From Streptomyces fulvoviolaceus (GTDB taxonomy: Bacteria; Actinomycetota; Actinomycetes; Streptomycetales; Streptomycetaceae), in NCBI RefSeq assembly GCF_000718165.1, contig NZ_JOEY01000002.1, forward strand, positions 62,001-126,000: 64,000 bases of DNA, written 5' to 3'. Under the pieces are notes generated by a model. That model saw nothing but the letters and a program-made list of their open reading frames with translations, was not told where the DNA came from and ran no database searches. The position numbers and the translations under genes were made by a program. This document shows positions 56,563-64,000 of the stretch, one piece after another. The stretch's first letter is position 1. Every line of letters begins with the position of its first letter.

Positions 56563-58209
56563 ATGACTACGTTTCCTGTAGGCGAGCAGACCCACCAGGC
56601 TGTGCTTCCTCAGCAGCCTGCTCTGGAATCCGTGGGAGCAGACACCCCTGGGAGCAGGGACGAAACGGCTCACGGACACTCCGCCACCGCGCGGGGCACC
56701 GGCAGGGAACATGGGCGAGGGGAGACCGACGGGCACGGCACCAGAACCCGTCGGCGTCACGCCAAGAACGCTGCCACGGCAGCGGAGGCGACAGAGAACG
56801 GGAGCGGTGACGCTCCCCCGCGCAGTCCGTCGTACGCCGGTGGAATCGGCGCAGGCAGAGTCTTCGTCCTCTCCAAGGACGGGCAACCCCTCATGCCCTG
56901 CCATCCCGCTCGCGCCCGCGAACTCCTGAGCAAGGGCAGGGCCGTTGTCGCCCGACAGGTGCCTTTCACCATCCGGTTGAAGGACCGCACCCTTGCCGAG
57001 TCAGAGGTCGACGGCGTGCAGTTACGCATCGACCCCGGCTCCAAAGGCACGGGCCTCGCCCTCACCGACGAGAAGAAGGAAGCCGACGGGGAAGGCGCCG
57101 TCGTCACCGTCAGACGTGGGCTCGTCGCGGTCGAACTCCAGCATCGCGGCGACCAGATCCACCTGTGCATGCAGCAGCGTGCCGGTTACCGACATCGACG
57201 GCGATCAGCCAACCGCCGCTATCGCGCGCCCCGTTCAAACAACCGGCCTCGCCGCGCAGGATGGCTACCGCCCTCCCTGCGCCATCGCGTCGACACCACG
57301 TTCTCCCAGGCGGCACGCCTCTGCCGCTATGCACCCGTCACCGAGATCCACGTCGAACGGGTTGCCTTCGACACCCACGCCATGAGCGCAGGCAAGCCCC
57401 TCACCGGAGCCGAGTACCAGCAAGGGCCACTCGCCGGAACCGATGCCCGCGCCTACCTCCACGCCAAATGGAACAGCGCCTGCGCCTACTGTGACGCCTC
57501 CGGTGTCCCCCTGAACATCGAACACCTCAGGCCCCGCAGCCGAGGAGGATCAAGCCGTATCTCCAACCTCGTCCTCGCCTGTGTCCCGTGCAACGAGGCC
57601 AAGGGCAGCAAGCCCGTCGAGGTCTTCCTCGCCCACTGGCCCGAACGCCTCGCGAAGATCCTTCAGCAGGTCAAAGCGCCACTCCATGACGCCGCCGCGA
57701 TGAACGCGACCCGGTGGCAGCTCACCGAGGCACTGGGCGAGCTCGGCAGACCCGTACACGCGTGGTCGGGCGGGCGTACCAAGTGGAACCGCAGCGCCAT
57801 GGGGCTGGAGAAGACCCACACCTTGGACGCACTGTCCGTCGGATGCCTGGATCACGAGAACGGCGACGCAGTCGTGCGGTTTCCCGGACAGGTGCTCGTC
57901 GCCAAGGCCACGGGACGCGGTTCGTATGCCCGCACTACTCCGGACCGGTTCGGCTTCCCCCGGCTGCGCCGGGCTCGTACCAAACAGCACTTCGGGTACG
58001 TCACCGGGGATCTCGTACGAGCCAACATGCCGACCGGCAGGTGGGCGGGCACATGGACTGGACGCATCTCAGTCCGGGCCAACGGGCAGCACAGCCTCAC
58101 CACACCGGCAGGCCGATTCAATGTCCGTCATCGGAATATGCGACTCCTGCAGCGGGGCGACGGATACGCATACTCCTTCCGGTCAGAACCGGGTTCGTCA
58201 ACATCCTGA
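56563..58209 (+). CDS. iscB: RNA-guided endonuclease IscB with N-terminal extension
   Basis: 548 residues. An unusual low-complexity segment (~1-102, Gly/Ala/Thr/Arg/His-rich) precedes a canonical IscB: PLMP domain (GRVFVLSKDGQPLMPCHPARARELLSKGRAVV ~103-140), RuvC-I LRIDPGSKGTGLAL (~154), arginine-rich bridge helix RHRRRSANRRYRAPRSNNRPRR (~207-228), RuvC-II HVERV (~268), HNH ACAYCDASGVPLNIEHLRPRSRGGSSRISNLVLACVPCNEAKGSK (~305-350) and RuvC-III THTLDALSVG (~419). All catalytic residues appear present. IscB, the ancestor of Cas9, cuts DNA guided by an omega RNA from an IS200/605-like element. No tnpA is adjacent, so it is a non-autonomous or stand-alone copy. Confidence 0.9.
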   Translation: MTTFPVGEQTHQAVLPQQPALESVGADTPGSRDETAHGHSATARGTGREHGRGETDGHGTRTRRRHAKNAATAAEATENGSGDAPPRSPSYAGGIGAGRVFVLSKDGQPLMPCHPARARELLSKGRAVVARQVPFTIRLKDRTLAESEVDGVQLRIDPGSKGTGLALTDEKKEADGEGAVVTVRRGLVAVELQHRGDQIHLCMQQRAGYRHRRRSANRRYRAPRSNNRPRRAGWLPPSLRHRVDTTFSQAARLCRYAPVTEIHVERVAFDTHAMSAGKPLTGAEYQQGPLAGTDARAYLHAKWNSACAYCDASGVPLNIEHLRPRSRGGSSRISNLVLACVPCNEAKGSKPVEVFLAHWPERLAKILQQVKAPLHDAAAMNATRWQLTEALGELGRPVHAWSGGRTKWNRSAMGLEKTHTLDALSVGCLDHENGDAVVRFPGQVLVAKATGRGSYARTTPDRFGFPRLRRARTKQHFGYVTGDLVRANMPTGRWAGTWTGRISVRANGQHSLTTPAGRFNVRHRNMRLLQRGDGYAYSFRSEPGSSTS

Positions 58210-58211
58210 AA

Positions 58212-58238
58212 AACCGGTTGAGCGACGGCTGGCCGGTT
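58212..58238. repeat. Hairpin just after iscB
   Basis: AACCGG (58212-58217) pairs with CCGGTT (58233-58238). Possibly the element's right-end hairpin or the iscB terminator. Confidence 0.4.
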
Positions 58239-58260
58239 CCTAGGGTGTGTTCCACGAGGA

Positions 58261-58468
58261 AAGGAGGTGGTTCGGAGCATGTATGAACACCGGACGTCGG
58301 AGGTGGCTGCGGGCTAGCGGCCCGTCACCCACCGAGTGCGGTGCCGGACCAGCGTGTGCGAGATACACGCAGCCGGCCAATCCAACGCAGTCACCCGACC
58401 CGCGAGCTCGCCGGTAACGTCCGGCCGGCTCCCCCGCCGTCAGGCGGAGGAACCCGAGCTCGCGGGTC
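58261..58468 (+). other. Structured region with small frames between iscB and pdxH
   Basis: AAGGAGGT (58261-58268) precedes two overlapping small frames: MYEHRTSEVAAG (58279-58317) and a 44-residue frame MNTGRRRW... (58283-58417). Downstream are a stem GCGTGT/ACACGC inside GCCGG/CCGGC (about 58342-58376), and a 14-bp perfect stem GACCCGCGAGCTCG (58397-58410) with CGAGCTCGCGGGTC (58455-58468) enclosing CCGCC/GGCGG. This could be a regulatory RNA, leader-peptide attenuator, or the end of the IscB element. It has no clear protein family. Confidence 0.5.
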
Positions 58469-58496
58469 GTCTGCGTTCGCTGGACCGGTGCCGAGG

Positions 58497-59174
58497 TCAG
58501 GGGCTGAGCCGCTCCACCCGCCAACTCCCGTCCGCCTCCGCCACATACCGCAGCCGGTCGTGCAGCCGGTTCTCCCGCCCCTGCCAGAACTCCACCGCCT
58601 GCGGTGCCACCCGGAAGCCGCCCCAGTTCGGCGGTACCGGGACCTGCTCGCCCTCCGGATAGCGGGCCGCCAGTTCGGCGTACGAGCCCTCCAGATCGGC
58701 CCGCGTGGCGATCACCGAGGACTGGGCGCTGGCCCACGCACCGAGCTGGGAGCCGTGCGGGCGGGTGCGGAAGTAGGCGGCCGTCTCGTCGCGGCCGGTG
58801 CGGCGGGCGACGCCCGTGACGATGACCTGGCGGGCCATCGGATGCCAGGGGAAGAGGAGGGAGACGTACGGGTTCTCCGCGAGGTCGAGGGCCTTGCGGG
58901 AGTCGTAGTTGGTGAAGAAGACAAAGCCCTGCTCGTCGAACTGCTTCAGCAGTACGGTGCGGGAACCGGGTCGGCCCTCGGCGTCCGCGGTCGAGACGAC
59001 CATGGCGTTCGGCTCGAAGAGATGGGCCTCCGTCGCGGCCTGCTTGAACCAGCGCGCGAACTGCTCCACAGGGGTGGCGGTCAGGTCGCTCTCGGCGAGG
59101 CCCTCGGCCCGGTACTGCTTGCGCATGGAGGCGGGGTCGGGGGAGACGGCGTCTGCGTCGGTCACGTCGGTCAT
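58497..59174 (-). CDS. pdxH: Pyridoxamine 5'-phosphate oxidase
   Basis: 225 residues, ATG 59174 ([26 protein letters not shown]). FMN-binding PNPOx fold: [68 protein letters not shown], then the conserved C-terminal [28 protein letters not shown]. It oxidises PNP or PMP to PLP. Length and all core motifs are typical. It is divergent from citrate synthase. Confidence 0.97.
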   Translation of the reverse strand: MTDVTDADAVSPDPASMRKQYRAEGLAESDLTATPVEQFARWFKQAATEAHLFEPNAMVVSTADAEGRPGSRTVLLKQFDEQGFVFFTNYDSRKALDLAENPYVSLLFPWHPMARQVIVTGVARRTGRDETAAYFRTRPHGSQLGAWASAQSSVIATRADLEGSYAELAARYPEGEQVPVPPNWGGFRVAPQAVEFWQGRENRLHDRLRYVAEADGSWRVERLSP

Positions 59175-59221
59175 CTTGCCGTATCGGAAACTGTTCGGAA
59201 GCGGAGGCCGGAGCGCCTGGG

Positions 59222-59240
59222 GGTGGCACTCAGTGCCACC
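59222..59240. promoter_or_regulatory. Palindrome between pdxH and citrate synthase genes
   Basis: GGTGGCACT-C-AGTGCCACC, 9-bp arms. A third copy of the half-site (GGTGGCACT) is at 59255-59263. It lies in the pdxH/citrate synthase divergent promoter region and is a likely operator. Confidence 0.7.
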
Positions 59241-59417
59241 AAGCACTCCCCAAAGGTGGCACTCGGGGATATGGTGCAGGTGCCGCTGCGGTGGGGTGAC
59301 CACTCACCGCACGGGGCATCACTGGGCCAACCGACCGGCACGGAGCCGTCCCCCTCCGAGGGTCGCCCCCAGTCACCCCCGAAATGACCTGTCGCACACA
59401 TCACGAGGAGCCGCCTG

Positions 59418-60518
59418 ATGTCCGACTTCGTACCCGGACTCGAAGGAGTCGTCGCGTTCGAGACGGAGATCGCCGAACCGGACAAGGAGGGCGGCGCCCT
59501 GCGATATCGGGGCGTCGACATCGAGGACCTGGTCGGCCACGTCTCGTTCGGCAACGTCTGGGGCCTGCTCGTCGACGGCGCCTTCAACCCCGGTCTGCCG
59601 CCCGCCGAGCCCTTCCCGCTCCCGGTCCACTCCGGCGACATCCGCGTCGACGTCCAGTCCGCACTCGCCATGCTCGCGCCCGTGTGGGGCCTCAAGCCCC
59701 TCCTCGACATCGATGCCGAAACGGCCCGCGACGACCTCGCCCGCGCCGCCGTCATGGCGCTCTCCTACGTCGCCCAGTCGGCCCGCGGCCAGGGCCAGCC
59801 CATGGTCCCGCAGCGCGAGATCGACAAGGCCCAGTCCGTCGTCGAGCGGTTCATGATCCGCTGGCGCGGCGAGCCCGACCCCAAGCATGTGGCGGCGGTG
59901 GACGCCTACTGGACCTCGGCCGCCGAACACGGCATGAACGCCTCCACCTTCACGGCCCGCGTCATCGCGTCCACGGGAGCCGATGTGGCCGCCGCGCTCT
60001 CGGGCGCCGTAGGAGCCATGTCCGGCCCGCTGCACGGCGGCGCCCCCTCCCGGGTCCTCGGCATGATCGAGGAGATCGAGCGGACGGGCGACGCGGAGGC
60101 GTACGTCAAGCAGGCCCTGGACAAGGGTGAGCGCCTGATGGGCTTCGGCCACCGCGTCTACCGCGCCGAGGACCCGCGCGCGCGGGTCCTCCGTCGCACC
60201 GCCCGCGAACTCGGCGCCCCCCGCTACGAGATCGCCGAAGCCCTGGAGAAAGCGGCCCTGGCGGAGCTCCACGCCCGCCGCCCCGACCGCGTCCTCGCCA
60301 CGAACGTCGAGTTCTGGGCCGCCATCGTCCTCGACTTCGCCGAGGTCCCGGCCCACATGTTCACCTCGATGTTCACCTGCGCCCGCACGGCCGGCTGGTC
60401 GGCCCACATCCTGGAACAGAAGCGCACGGGCCGCCTCGTACGGCCGTCCGCGCGCTATGTCGGGCCCGGCACGCGGAACCCGCGCGAGATCGAGGGGTTC
60501 GACGACATCGCGTGCTGA
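59418..60518 (+). CDS. Citrate synthase (second, shorter form)
   Basis: 366 residues, the length of the citrate/2-methylcitrate synthase class. Motifs: GGALRYRGVDIEDLVGHVSFGNVWGLLVDG near the N-terminus, the active-site helix GPLHGGAPSRVLGMIEEI, GFGHRVYRAEDPRARVL with the catalytic His-containing motif, and VEFWAAIVLDFAEVPAHMFTSMFTCARTAGWSAHILEQ with the catalytic Asp region. It condenses acetyl-CoA (or propionyl-CoA) with oxaloacetate. Divergent from pdxH with an inverted-repeat operator between. Confidence 0.94.
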   Translation: MSDFVPGLEGVVAFETEIAEPDKEGGALRYRGVDIEDLVGHVSFGNVWGLLVDGAFNPGLPPAEPFPLPVHSGDIRVDVQSALAMLAPVWGLKPLLDIDAETARDDLARAAVMALSYVAQSARGQGQPMVPQREIDKAQSVVERFMIRWRGEPDPKHVAAVDAYWTSAAEHGMNASTFTARVIASTGADVAAALSGAVGAMSGPLHGGAPSRVLGMIEEIERTGDAEAYVKQALDKGERLMGFGHRVYRAEDPRARVLRRTARELGAPRYEIAEALEKAALAELHARRPDRVLATNVEFWAAIVLDFAEVPAHMFTSMFTCARTAGWSAHILEQKRTGRLVRPSARYVGPGTRNPREIEGFDDIAC

Positions 60519-60537
60519 GTGACGCCGAGTGGCGGTG

Positions 60538-60579
60538 CCCTATGGGGAGCCGCCACACGTGCGTGTCCACGCCATAGGG
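60538..60579. terminator. Bidirectional terminator between convergent genes
   Basis: CCCTATGG (60538-60545) and CCATAGGG (60572-60579) form an outer stem; inner inverted repeats (CACACGTGCGTGTC) can pair too. Confidence 0.7.
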
Positions 60580-60583
60580 GTGG

Positions 60584-61198
60584 TCAGCTCAGCGCGTCGT
60601 CCAGCAGAACCGCCCACTGGGACACCACGCGTTCGCGGCGGGCGCCGTCGTCCGTGAGTAGGTTCGCCAGCCCCAGCCCCCGGGCCATGTCCAGCAGGCC
60701 CTGGACCGTCTCCCGTACGCCCGGACGCGACTCGTCCGCGTCCAGCAGTTCCACCGCGATCCGGTGGGTCTCGCGGCCGACGCGGGCTTCCAGTTCGGTC
60801 ACCTGCGGGCGGAGTTGCTCCTCGTTGGAGGCGGCGACCCAGAGATGGAGGGCGGCGCGGAACAGAGGGCCTGTGTAGAGGTCGACGAGGGCCGAGACCA
60901 CTGCGCGGCGGTCGCCTGCGGCGCCCTGCGGGAACAGGGCGCGCAGGGCCGTGGACCGCTCCTCCGCCACGTACTCGACCGCCGCCGTGAAGAGGTCCTC
61001 GCGGGTCGGGAAGTGGTGCTGCGCGGCGCCTCGGGAGACGCCGGCGCGTTCGGCGACGACGGAGACCGTGGAGCCGGCCCAGCCGTGTTCGGCGAGGCAG
61101 GACACGGCGGCCTCCAGGAGGCGCTGCCGGGTGGCCCGGCTGCGGTCCTGTTTGGGAGTACGTTCCACACGGTCGCCGACCGTGCTCACAGCGCCCAT
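60584..61198 (-). CDS. TetR/AcrR-family transcriptional regulator
   Basis: 204 residues. HTH in GWAGSTVSVVAERAGVSRGAAQHHFPTREDLFTAAVEYV (~40-80). It is the last gene of the leftward acyl-CoA operon, overlapping the hydratase gene by 13 bp, so it likely senses an acyl-CoA and regulates this operon. It could also be the regulator of the CTGAC-N5-GTCAG sites, though no such site is seen in this operon within the window. Confidence 0.93.
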   Translation of the reverse strand: MGAVSTVGDRVERTPKQDRSRATRQRLLEAAVSCLAEHGWAGSTVSVVAERAGVSRGAAQHHFPTREDLFTAAVEYVAEERSTALRALFPQGAAGDRRAVVSALVDLYTGPLFRAALHLWVAASNEEQLRPQVTELEARVGRETHRIAVELLDADESRPGVRETVQGLLDMARGLGLANLLTDDGARRERVVSQWAVLLDDALS

Positions 61199-61920
61199 GC
61201 GGGATCCCGTCGTTCTAGGAAGGCCGTCATCCCCTCGCGGGCCTGCGCGGAGGAGAACAGCCGGGCCGAGAGCGCGGTCAGGTCGGCCGCGTCCCGGTCG
61301 AAGGTCTCCAGCACCCTAGCCGTGAGCAGCTGTTTCGTCTCGGCCAGGGCCTGGGGGGCCGCTCGGCGCAGGCCGTCCAGGATGGGTTCCAGTACGGCGT
61401 CCACGTCGTCGCCGGACGCCGTGAGGAGGCCGATGCGGGCCGCCTCGCCCGCGGAGAAGCGCTCACCGGTGAGGTAGTAGCGGGCGAGAGCACGCGGATC
61501 CGTGCGGGGCAGCAACGGCAGTGAGATGACCGCCGGGGCCACCCCGATCCGTACCTCAGTGAAGGCGAGGGTGGACTCCGTCGAGGCCGCCGCGATGTCG
61601 CAGGCCGCCAGCAGGCCCAGGCCGCCCGCGCGTACGTGGCCGGTGACGCGGGCGACGACCGGTTTGGGCAGCTCCACGATCTGGCGGAGCAGCCGCACCA
61701 GCGCGTCCGGGGGCGGTGGGTCGCGCAGGTCGGCGCCCGCGCTGAAGGTGTTGCCGGTGTGGGTGAGGACGATCGCGCGTACGTCGCCGTCCTTGCCGCA
61801 ATCCAGGAGAGCATCCGCGAGTTCGCTCACCAGCGCCGCCGAGAGGGCGTTGCGGTTGCCCGGTGAGTCGAGGCTGAGCTGCTCGACGCCACGCGCGCGC
61901 GTACGGCCGATCAGTGTCAC
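61186..61920 (-). CDS. Enoyl-CoA hydratase/isomerase
   Basis: 244 residues, crotonase fold: NTFSAGADLRD and VARVTGHVRAGGLGLLAACDIAAAS. Both catalytic Glu positions of classic hydratases are replaced or shifted (AGGLGLLAA; FTEVRIGVAPAVISLPLL), suggesting an atypical member. Overlaps the ligase gene (4 bp) and the TetR gene (13 bp). Confidence 0.88.
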   Translation of the reverse strand: MTLIGRTRARGVEQLSLDSPGNRNALSAALVSELADALLDCGKDGDVRAIVLTHTGNTFSAGADLRDPPPPDALVRLLRQIVELPKPVVARVTGHVRAGGLGLLAACDIAAASTESTLAFTEVRIGVAPAVISLPLLPRTDPRALARYYLTGERFSAGEAARIGLLTASGDDVDAVLEPILDGLRRAAPQALAETKQLLTARVLETFDRDAADLTALSARLFSSAQAREGMTAFLERRDPAWAL

Positions 61921-63485
61921 GTGCGCTCCCGGAGCTGTCGGCGCAGGATCTTGCCGGAGGCGGCCCTGGGGACCCCGTCGATGAAGGTGACCTGGCGGAC
62001 GCGCTTGTAGGGGGCGACGCGTTCGGCGACGTACATCATGACCTCTCCTTCGGAGAGGTCGGTCGCGGTCGACTGGCGGACCACGTACGCGTGCGGGACC
62101 TCGTTGTTGTCGTCGTTGTAGACGCCGATGACGGCCGCGTCCGCGATGCCCGGGTGGGTGAGGAGCAGCGCCTCCAGCTCGGCGGGGGCCACCTGGAAGC
62201 CCTTGTACTTGATGAGCTCCTTGACGCGGTCGACGACGAACAGCCAGCCGTCGGCGTCGACATGGCCCACGTCCCCCGTGTGCAGCCAGCCCTCCTCGTC
62301 GATCATCGCGGCGGTGGCGTCGGGGTGGCCGAGGTAGCCCTTCATGATCTGGGGGCCGCGGATGAGGATCTCGCCGGGCTCGCCGATGAGGAGGTCCTTG
62401 TCGGGGTCGTCGAGGGAGACGATGCGCATCTCGGTGCCGGCGATGAGCTTGCCGACGGTTCCGGGGGGCGCCTCGTGCATGGCGTTCAGGGGGACGACGT
62501 GGGTGCCGGGCGAGAGTTCCGTCATGCCGTAGGCCTGGCCCACGGGCGGCAGGTTCAGGCGCTGGGAGCAGGCGGCCGAGAGCTTGGCGTCCAGGGGGGC
62601 GGCGGCGCTGACGATGTACTTCAGGGACGACAGGTCGTACTGCTCGACCAGCGGGTGCTTGGCGAGGGCGAGGACGATCGGCGGGGCGACGTACAGGCCG
62701 GTGATGCGGTGGTTCTGGATGGCCGCCAGGAAGGTCTCCAGGTCGAAGCGGGGCAGGACGACGACCGTGGCGCCCCGGCGCAGGGGGGCGTTCATGAGGG
62801 CCGTCAGGCCGTAGATGTGGAAGAAGGGCAGCACGGCGAGGATGCGGTCGCCGGGGCCGGCGTCGATGGCGGGCTGGAGCTGCGCCAGGTTGGTGGCGAT
62901 CTGGCGGTGCGTGAGCATGACGCCCTTGGGGATGCCCGTCGTGCCGGACGAGTACGGCAGCGCGGCCACGTCCTCCGCCGGGTCGATGTCGACCTGCGGT
63001 TCGGGGGCCGTCGAGGCCAGCATGTCGATGAGCGAGCGGTGTCCGGGGGCGCTGTCGCAGACGAAGATCTCCTCGACGCCGCCCGCGAGTTCGGCGGCCC
63101 GGCGTGCCGTCTCCAGCAGGGGCGAGACGGTGATGATCCAGCGGGCGGCCGAGTCGGTGAGCTGCTTGGCGAACTCCTCCGGCGTGGCCAGCGGGTGCAC
63201 GGTGGTGACGGAGGCACCCGCGCGCGTGGCGGCGTAGAACGCGGTCGGGAAGGCGACGGTGTTCGGGCTGTGCAGGGCGAGGACGTCGCCCTTGTGCACG
63301 CCCGCCTCGGCGAGTGCGGCGGCGATGCGCCGGTGGAACCGGTCGAGTTGGTCGTAGGTGAGGGTGGTGCCGTCCGTGCCGTCGATGAGCGCGGGCGCGT
63401 CACCGAACTCGGCGGCCCGGCCCAGCACCGCTTCGTGGATGGGGAGTTCGACGGGCGGGACGTCTGCGTACTCGCTGCGGAACAT
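61917..63485 (-). CDS. 4-Coumarate/cinnamate:CoA ligase-type AMP-forming ligase
   Basis: 522 residues from ATG 63485 with GAGGAGG upstream. P-loop PYSSGTTGIPKGVMLTH, A5 GQAYGMTELSPGTHVV, A8 VDRVKELIKYKGFQVAPAELEALLLTHP and C-terminal PRAASGKILRRQLRE with the catalytic Lys. Close to plant-type 4CL enzymes and to the cinnamate:CoA ligase reported from S. coelicolor. It activates aromatic or medium-chain acids. It is flanked by hydratase, ACAD and TetR genes, making a compact acyl-CoA catabolic operon. Confidence 0.94.
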   Translation of the reverse strand: MFRSEYADVPPVELPIHEAVLGRAAEFGDAPALIDGTDGTTLTYDQLDRFHRRIAAALAEAGVHKGDVLALHSPNTVAFPTAFYAATRAGASVTTVHPLATPEEFAKQLTDSAARWIITVSPLLETARRAAELAGGVEEIFVCDSAPGHRSLIDMLASTAPEPQVDIDPAEDVAALPYSSGTTGIPKGVMLTHRQIATNLAQLQPAIDAGPGDRILAVLPFFHIYGLTALMNAPLRRGATVVVLPRFDLETFLAAIQNHRITGLYVAPPIVLALAKHPLVEQYDLSSLKYIVSAAAPLDAKLSAACSQRLNLPPVGQAYGMTELSPGTHVVPLNAMHEAPPGTVGKLIAGTEMRIVSLDDPDKDLLIGEPGEILIRGPQIMKGYLGHPDATAAMIDEEGWLHTGDVGHVDADGWLFVVDRVKELIKYKGFQVAPAELEALLLTHPGIADAAVIGVYNDDNNEVPHAYVVRQSTATDLSEGEVMMYVAERVAPYKRVRQVTFIDGVPRAASGKILRRQLRERT

Positions 63486-63500
63486 GGTTCCTCCTCGTGC

Positions 63501-63518
63501 GAATGGCACAACCCATTC
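63501..63518. promoter_or_regulatory. Inverted repeat between ACAD and CoA ligase genes
   Basis: GAATGG-CACAAC-CCATTC, 6-bp arms. Lies 14-16 bp before the ligase start. Possible operator of the TetR gene in this operon or a translational hairpin. Confidence 0.5.
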
Positions 63519-63531
63519 AGCACAGTGCCGT

Positions 63532-64000
63532 TCAGTACGACTTGGGCAGACCCAGGGTCTGGTGGGAGACGTAGTTGAGAATCATCTCCCGGCTCACCGG
63601 AGCAATACGAGCCACGCGGGCGGCTGTTATCAACGAGGCGAGACCGAATTCCCGGGTGAGGCCGTTTCCGCCGAGGGTGTGCACGGCCTGGTCGACCGCC
63701 CGCACGCAGGCCTCCCCCGCCGCGTACTTCGCCATGTTGGCGGCTTCACCTGCGCCTACGTCGTCTCCCTCGTCGTACAGGTAGGCCGCCTTCTGCATCA
63801 TCAGGCGGGCCAGTTCGAGGTCGATGTGCGCCTGGGCCAAGGGGTGCGCGATGGCCTGGTGGGCGCCGATGGGGGTGTTCCACACGGTGCGGTCGCGGGC
63901 GTAAGTGATCGCTTGCGCGAGGGCGTAGCGGCCCATACCGATCGCGAAGGCGGCCGTCATGATGCGTTCGGGGTTGAGGCCGGCGAAGAGTTGCAGGAGG
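63532..64000 (-). CDS. Acyl-CoA dehydrogenase, C-terminal part (runs off right edge)
   Basis: The open frame continues to the window end, so the 5' part is outside. The visible 156 residues are the C-terminal helical domain: LQLFAGLNPERIMTAAFAIGMGRYALAQAITYARDRTVWNTPIGAHQAIAHPLAQAHIDLELARLMMQKAAYL and DQAVHTLGGNGLTREFGLASLITAARVARIAPVSREMILNYVSHQTLGLPKSY. The RTVWNTPIGAHQ region is the usual FAD-contacting RxxFGxPI-type motif. First gene visible of the operon ACAD-ligase-hydratase-TetR. Confidence 0.92.
   Translation of the reverse strand, partial: LLQLFAGLNPERIMTAAFAIGMGRYALAQAITYARDRTVWNTPIGAHQAIAHPLAQAHIDLELARLMMQKAAYLYDEGDDVGAGEAANMAKYAAGEACVRAVDQAVHTLGGNGLTREFGLASLITAARVARIAPVSREMILNYVSHQTLGLPKSY

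Noticed and set aside
59222..59240. CIRCE/HrcA element
   Set aside because: CIRCE has TTAGCACTC-N9-GAGTGCTAA; here the arms differ and the spacer is one base.

Overview
This window is high-GC actinobacterial chromosome, almost certainly Streptomyces. The support is the codon bias, frequent GTG starts, Tat and lipobox export signals, WhiB/Bld-era regulator families, mycothiol-type (MDMPI) domains, and a conserved core run of pdxH, citrate synthase, a SIS-domain protein, a DtxR-type regulator and a cinnamate/4-coumarate-type CoA ligase. I saw no rRNA, tRNA or CRISPR array.

Layout. 1-1.8 kb: 3' part of a large serine recombinase, i.e. the edge of an integrated element. 2.0-3.5 kb: an exported FAD amine oxidase. 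3.5-10.8 kb: a leftward four-gene operon encoding a small trypsin-co-occurring protein, a trypsin fused to a VMAP-C-like domain, a MoxR AAA+ ATPase, and a 1335-residue protein combining a vWA-like N-terminal region, a pseudokinase and two CbxX-type AAA+ domains. This matches the architecture of NTP-dependent biological conflict (vWA-MoxR-VMAP) systems. 11-28 kb: an acyl-CoA catabolic cluster (NDP- and AMP-forming CoA ligases, three acyl-CoA dehydrogenases, SDR, Zn-alcohol dehydrogenase, enoyl-CoA hydratase, cyclase-family hydrolase, flavin reductase). Its promoters share an inverted-repeat operator, CTGAC-N5-GTCAG, interrupted by an MFS/GlxA-type regulator pair and a HATPase regulator.

27.6-29.5 kb: a complete IS200/IS605 element (TnpA + TnpB) with both end hairpins and a TCAAT target, inserted at the 3' end of the AMP-ligase gene. 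29.5-34.6 kb: an EF-hand protein and a second module of trypsin-co-occurring protein, trypsin, and an 11-TM protein ending in a lipase-like domain. 34.6-49.8 kb: STAS protein, ECF sigma factor with a zinc-finger/MDMPI partner, purU, a substrate-binding lipoprotein, a proline-rich membrane protein, an NsdA-type regulator, a primase/polymerase-domain protein, an ABC exporter, and a TetR/MFS pair with a perfect operator. 49.8-56.3 kb: repeat-rich spacer, an alpha/beta hydrolase lacking its nucleophile, DtxR-family regulator, SIS protein with a DasR-like site, PAS/GAF protein, GNAT, DUF4240. 56.3-58.5 kb: an IscB RNA-guided nuclease with an unusual N-terminal extension and a structured upstream RNA, followed by a structured non-coding stretch. 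58.5-64 kb: pdxH, citrate synthase, and a leftward acyl-CoA operon running off the right edge.

Most notable: two separate cytosolic trypsin-based modules that look like conflict or defence systems; a shared operator that ties the catabolic genes into one regulon; and two RNA-guided transposon nucleases (TnpB and IscB), the latter apparently translating through its own guide-RNA region.
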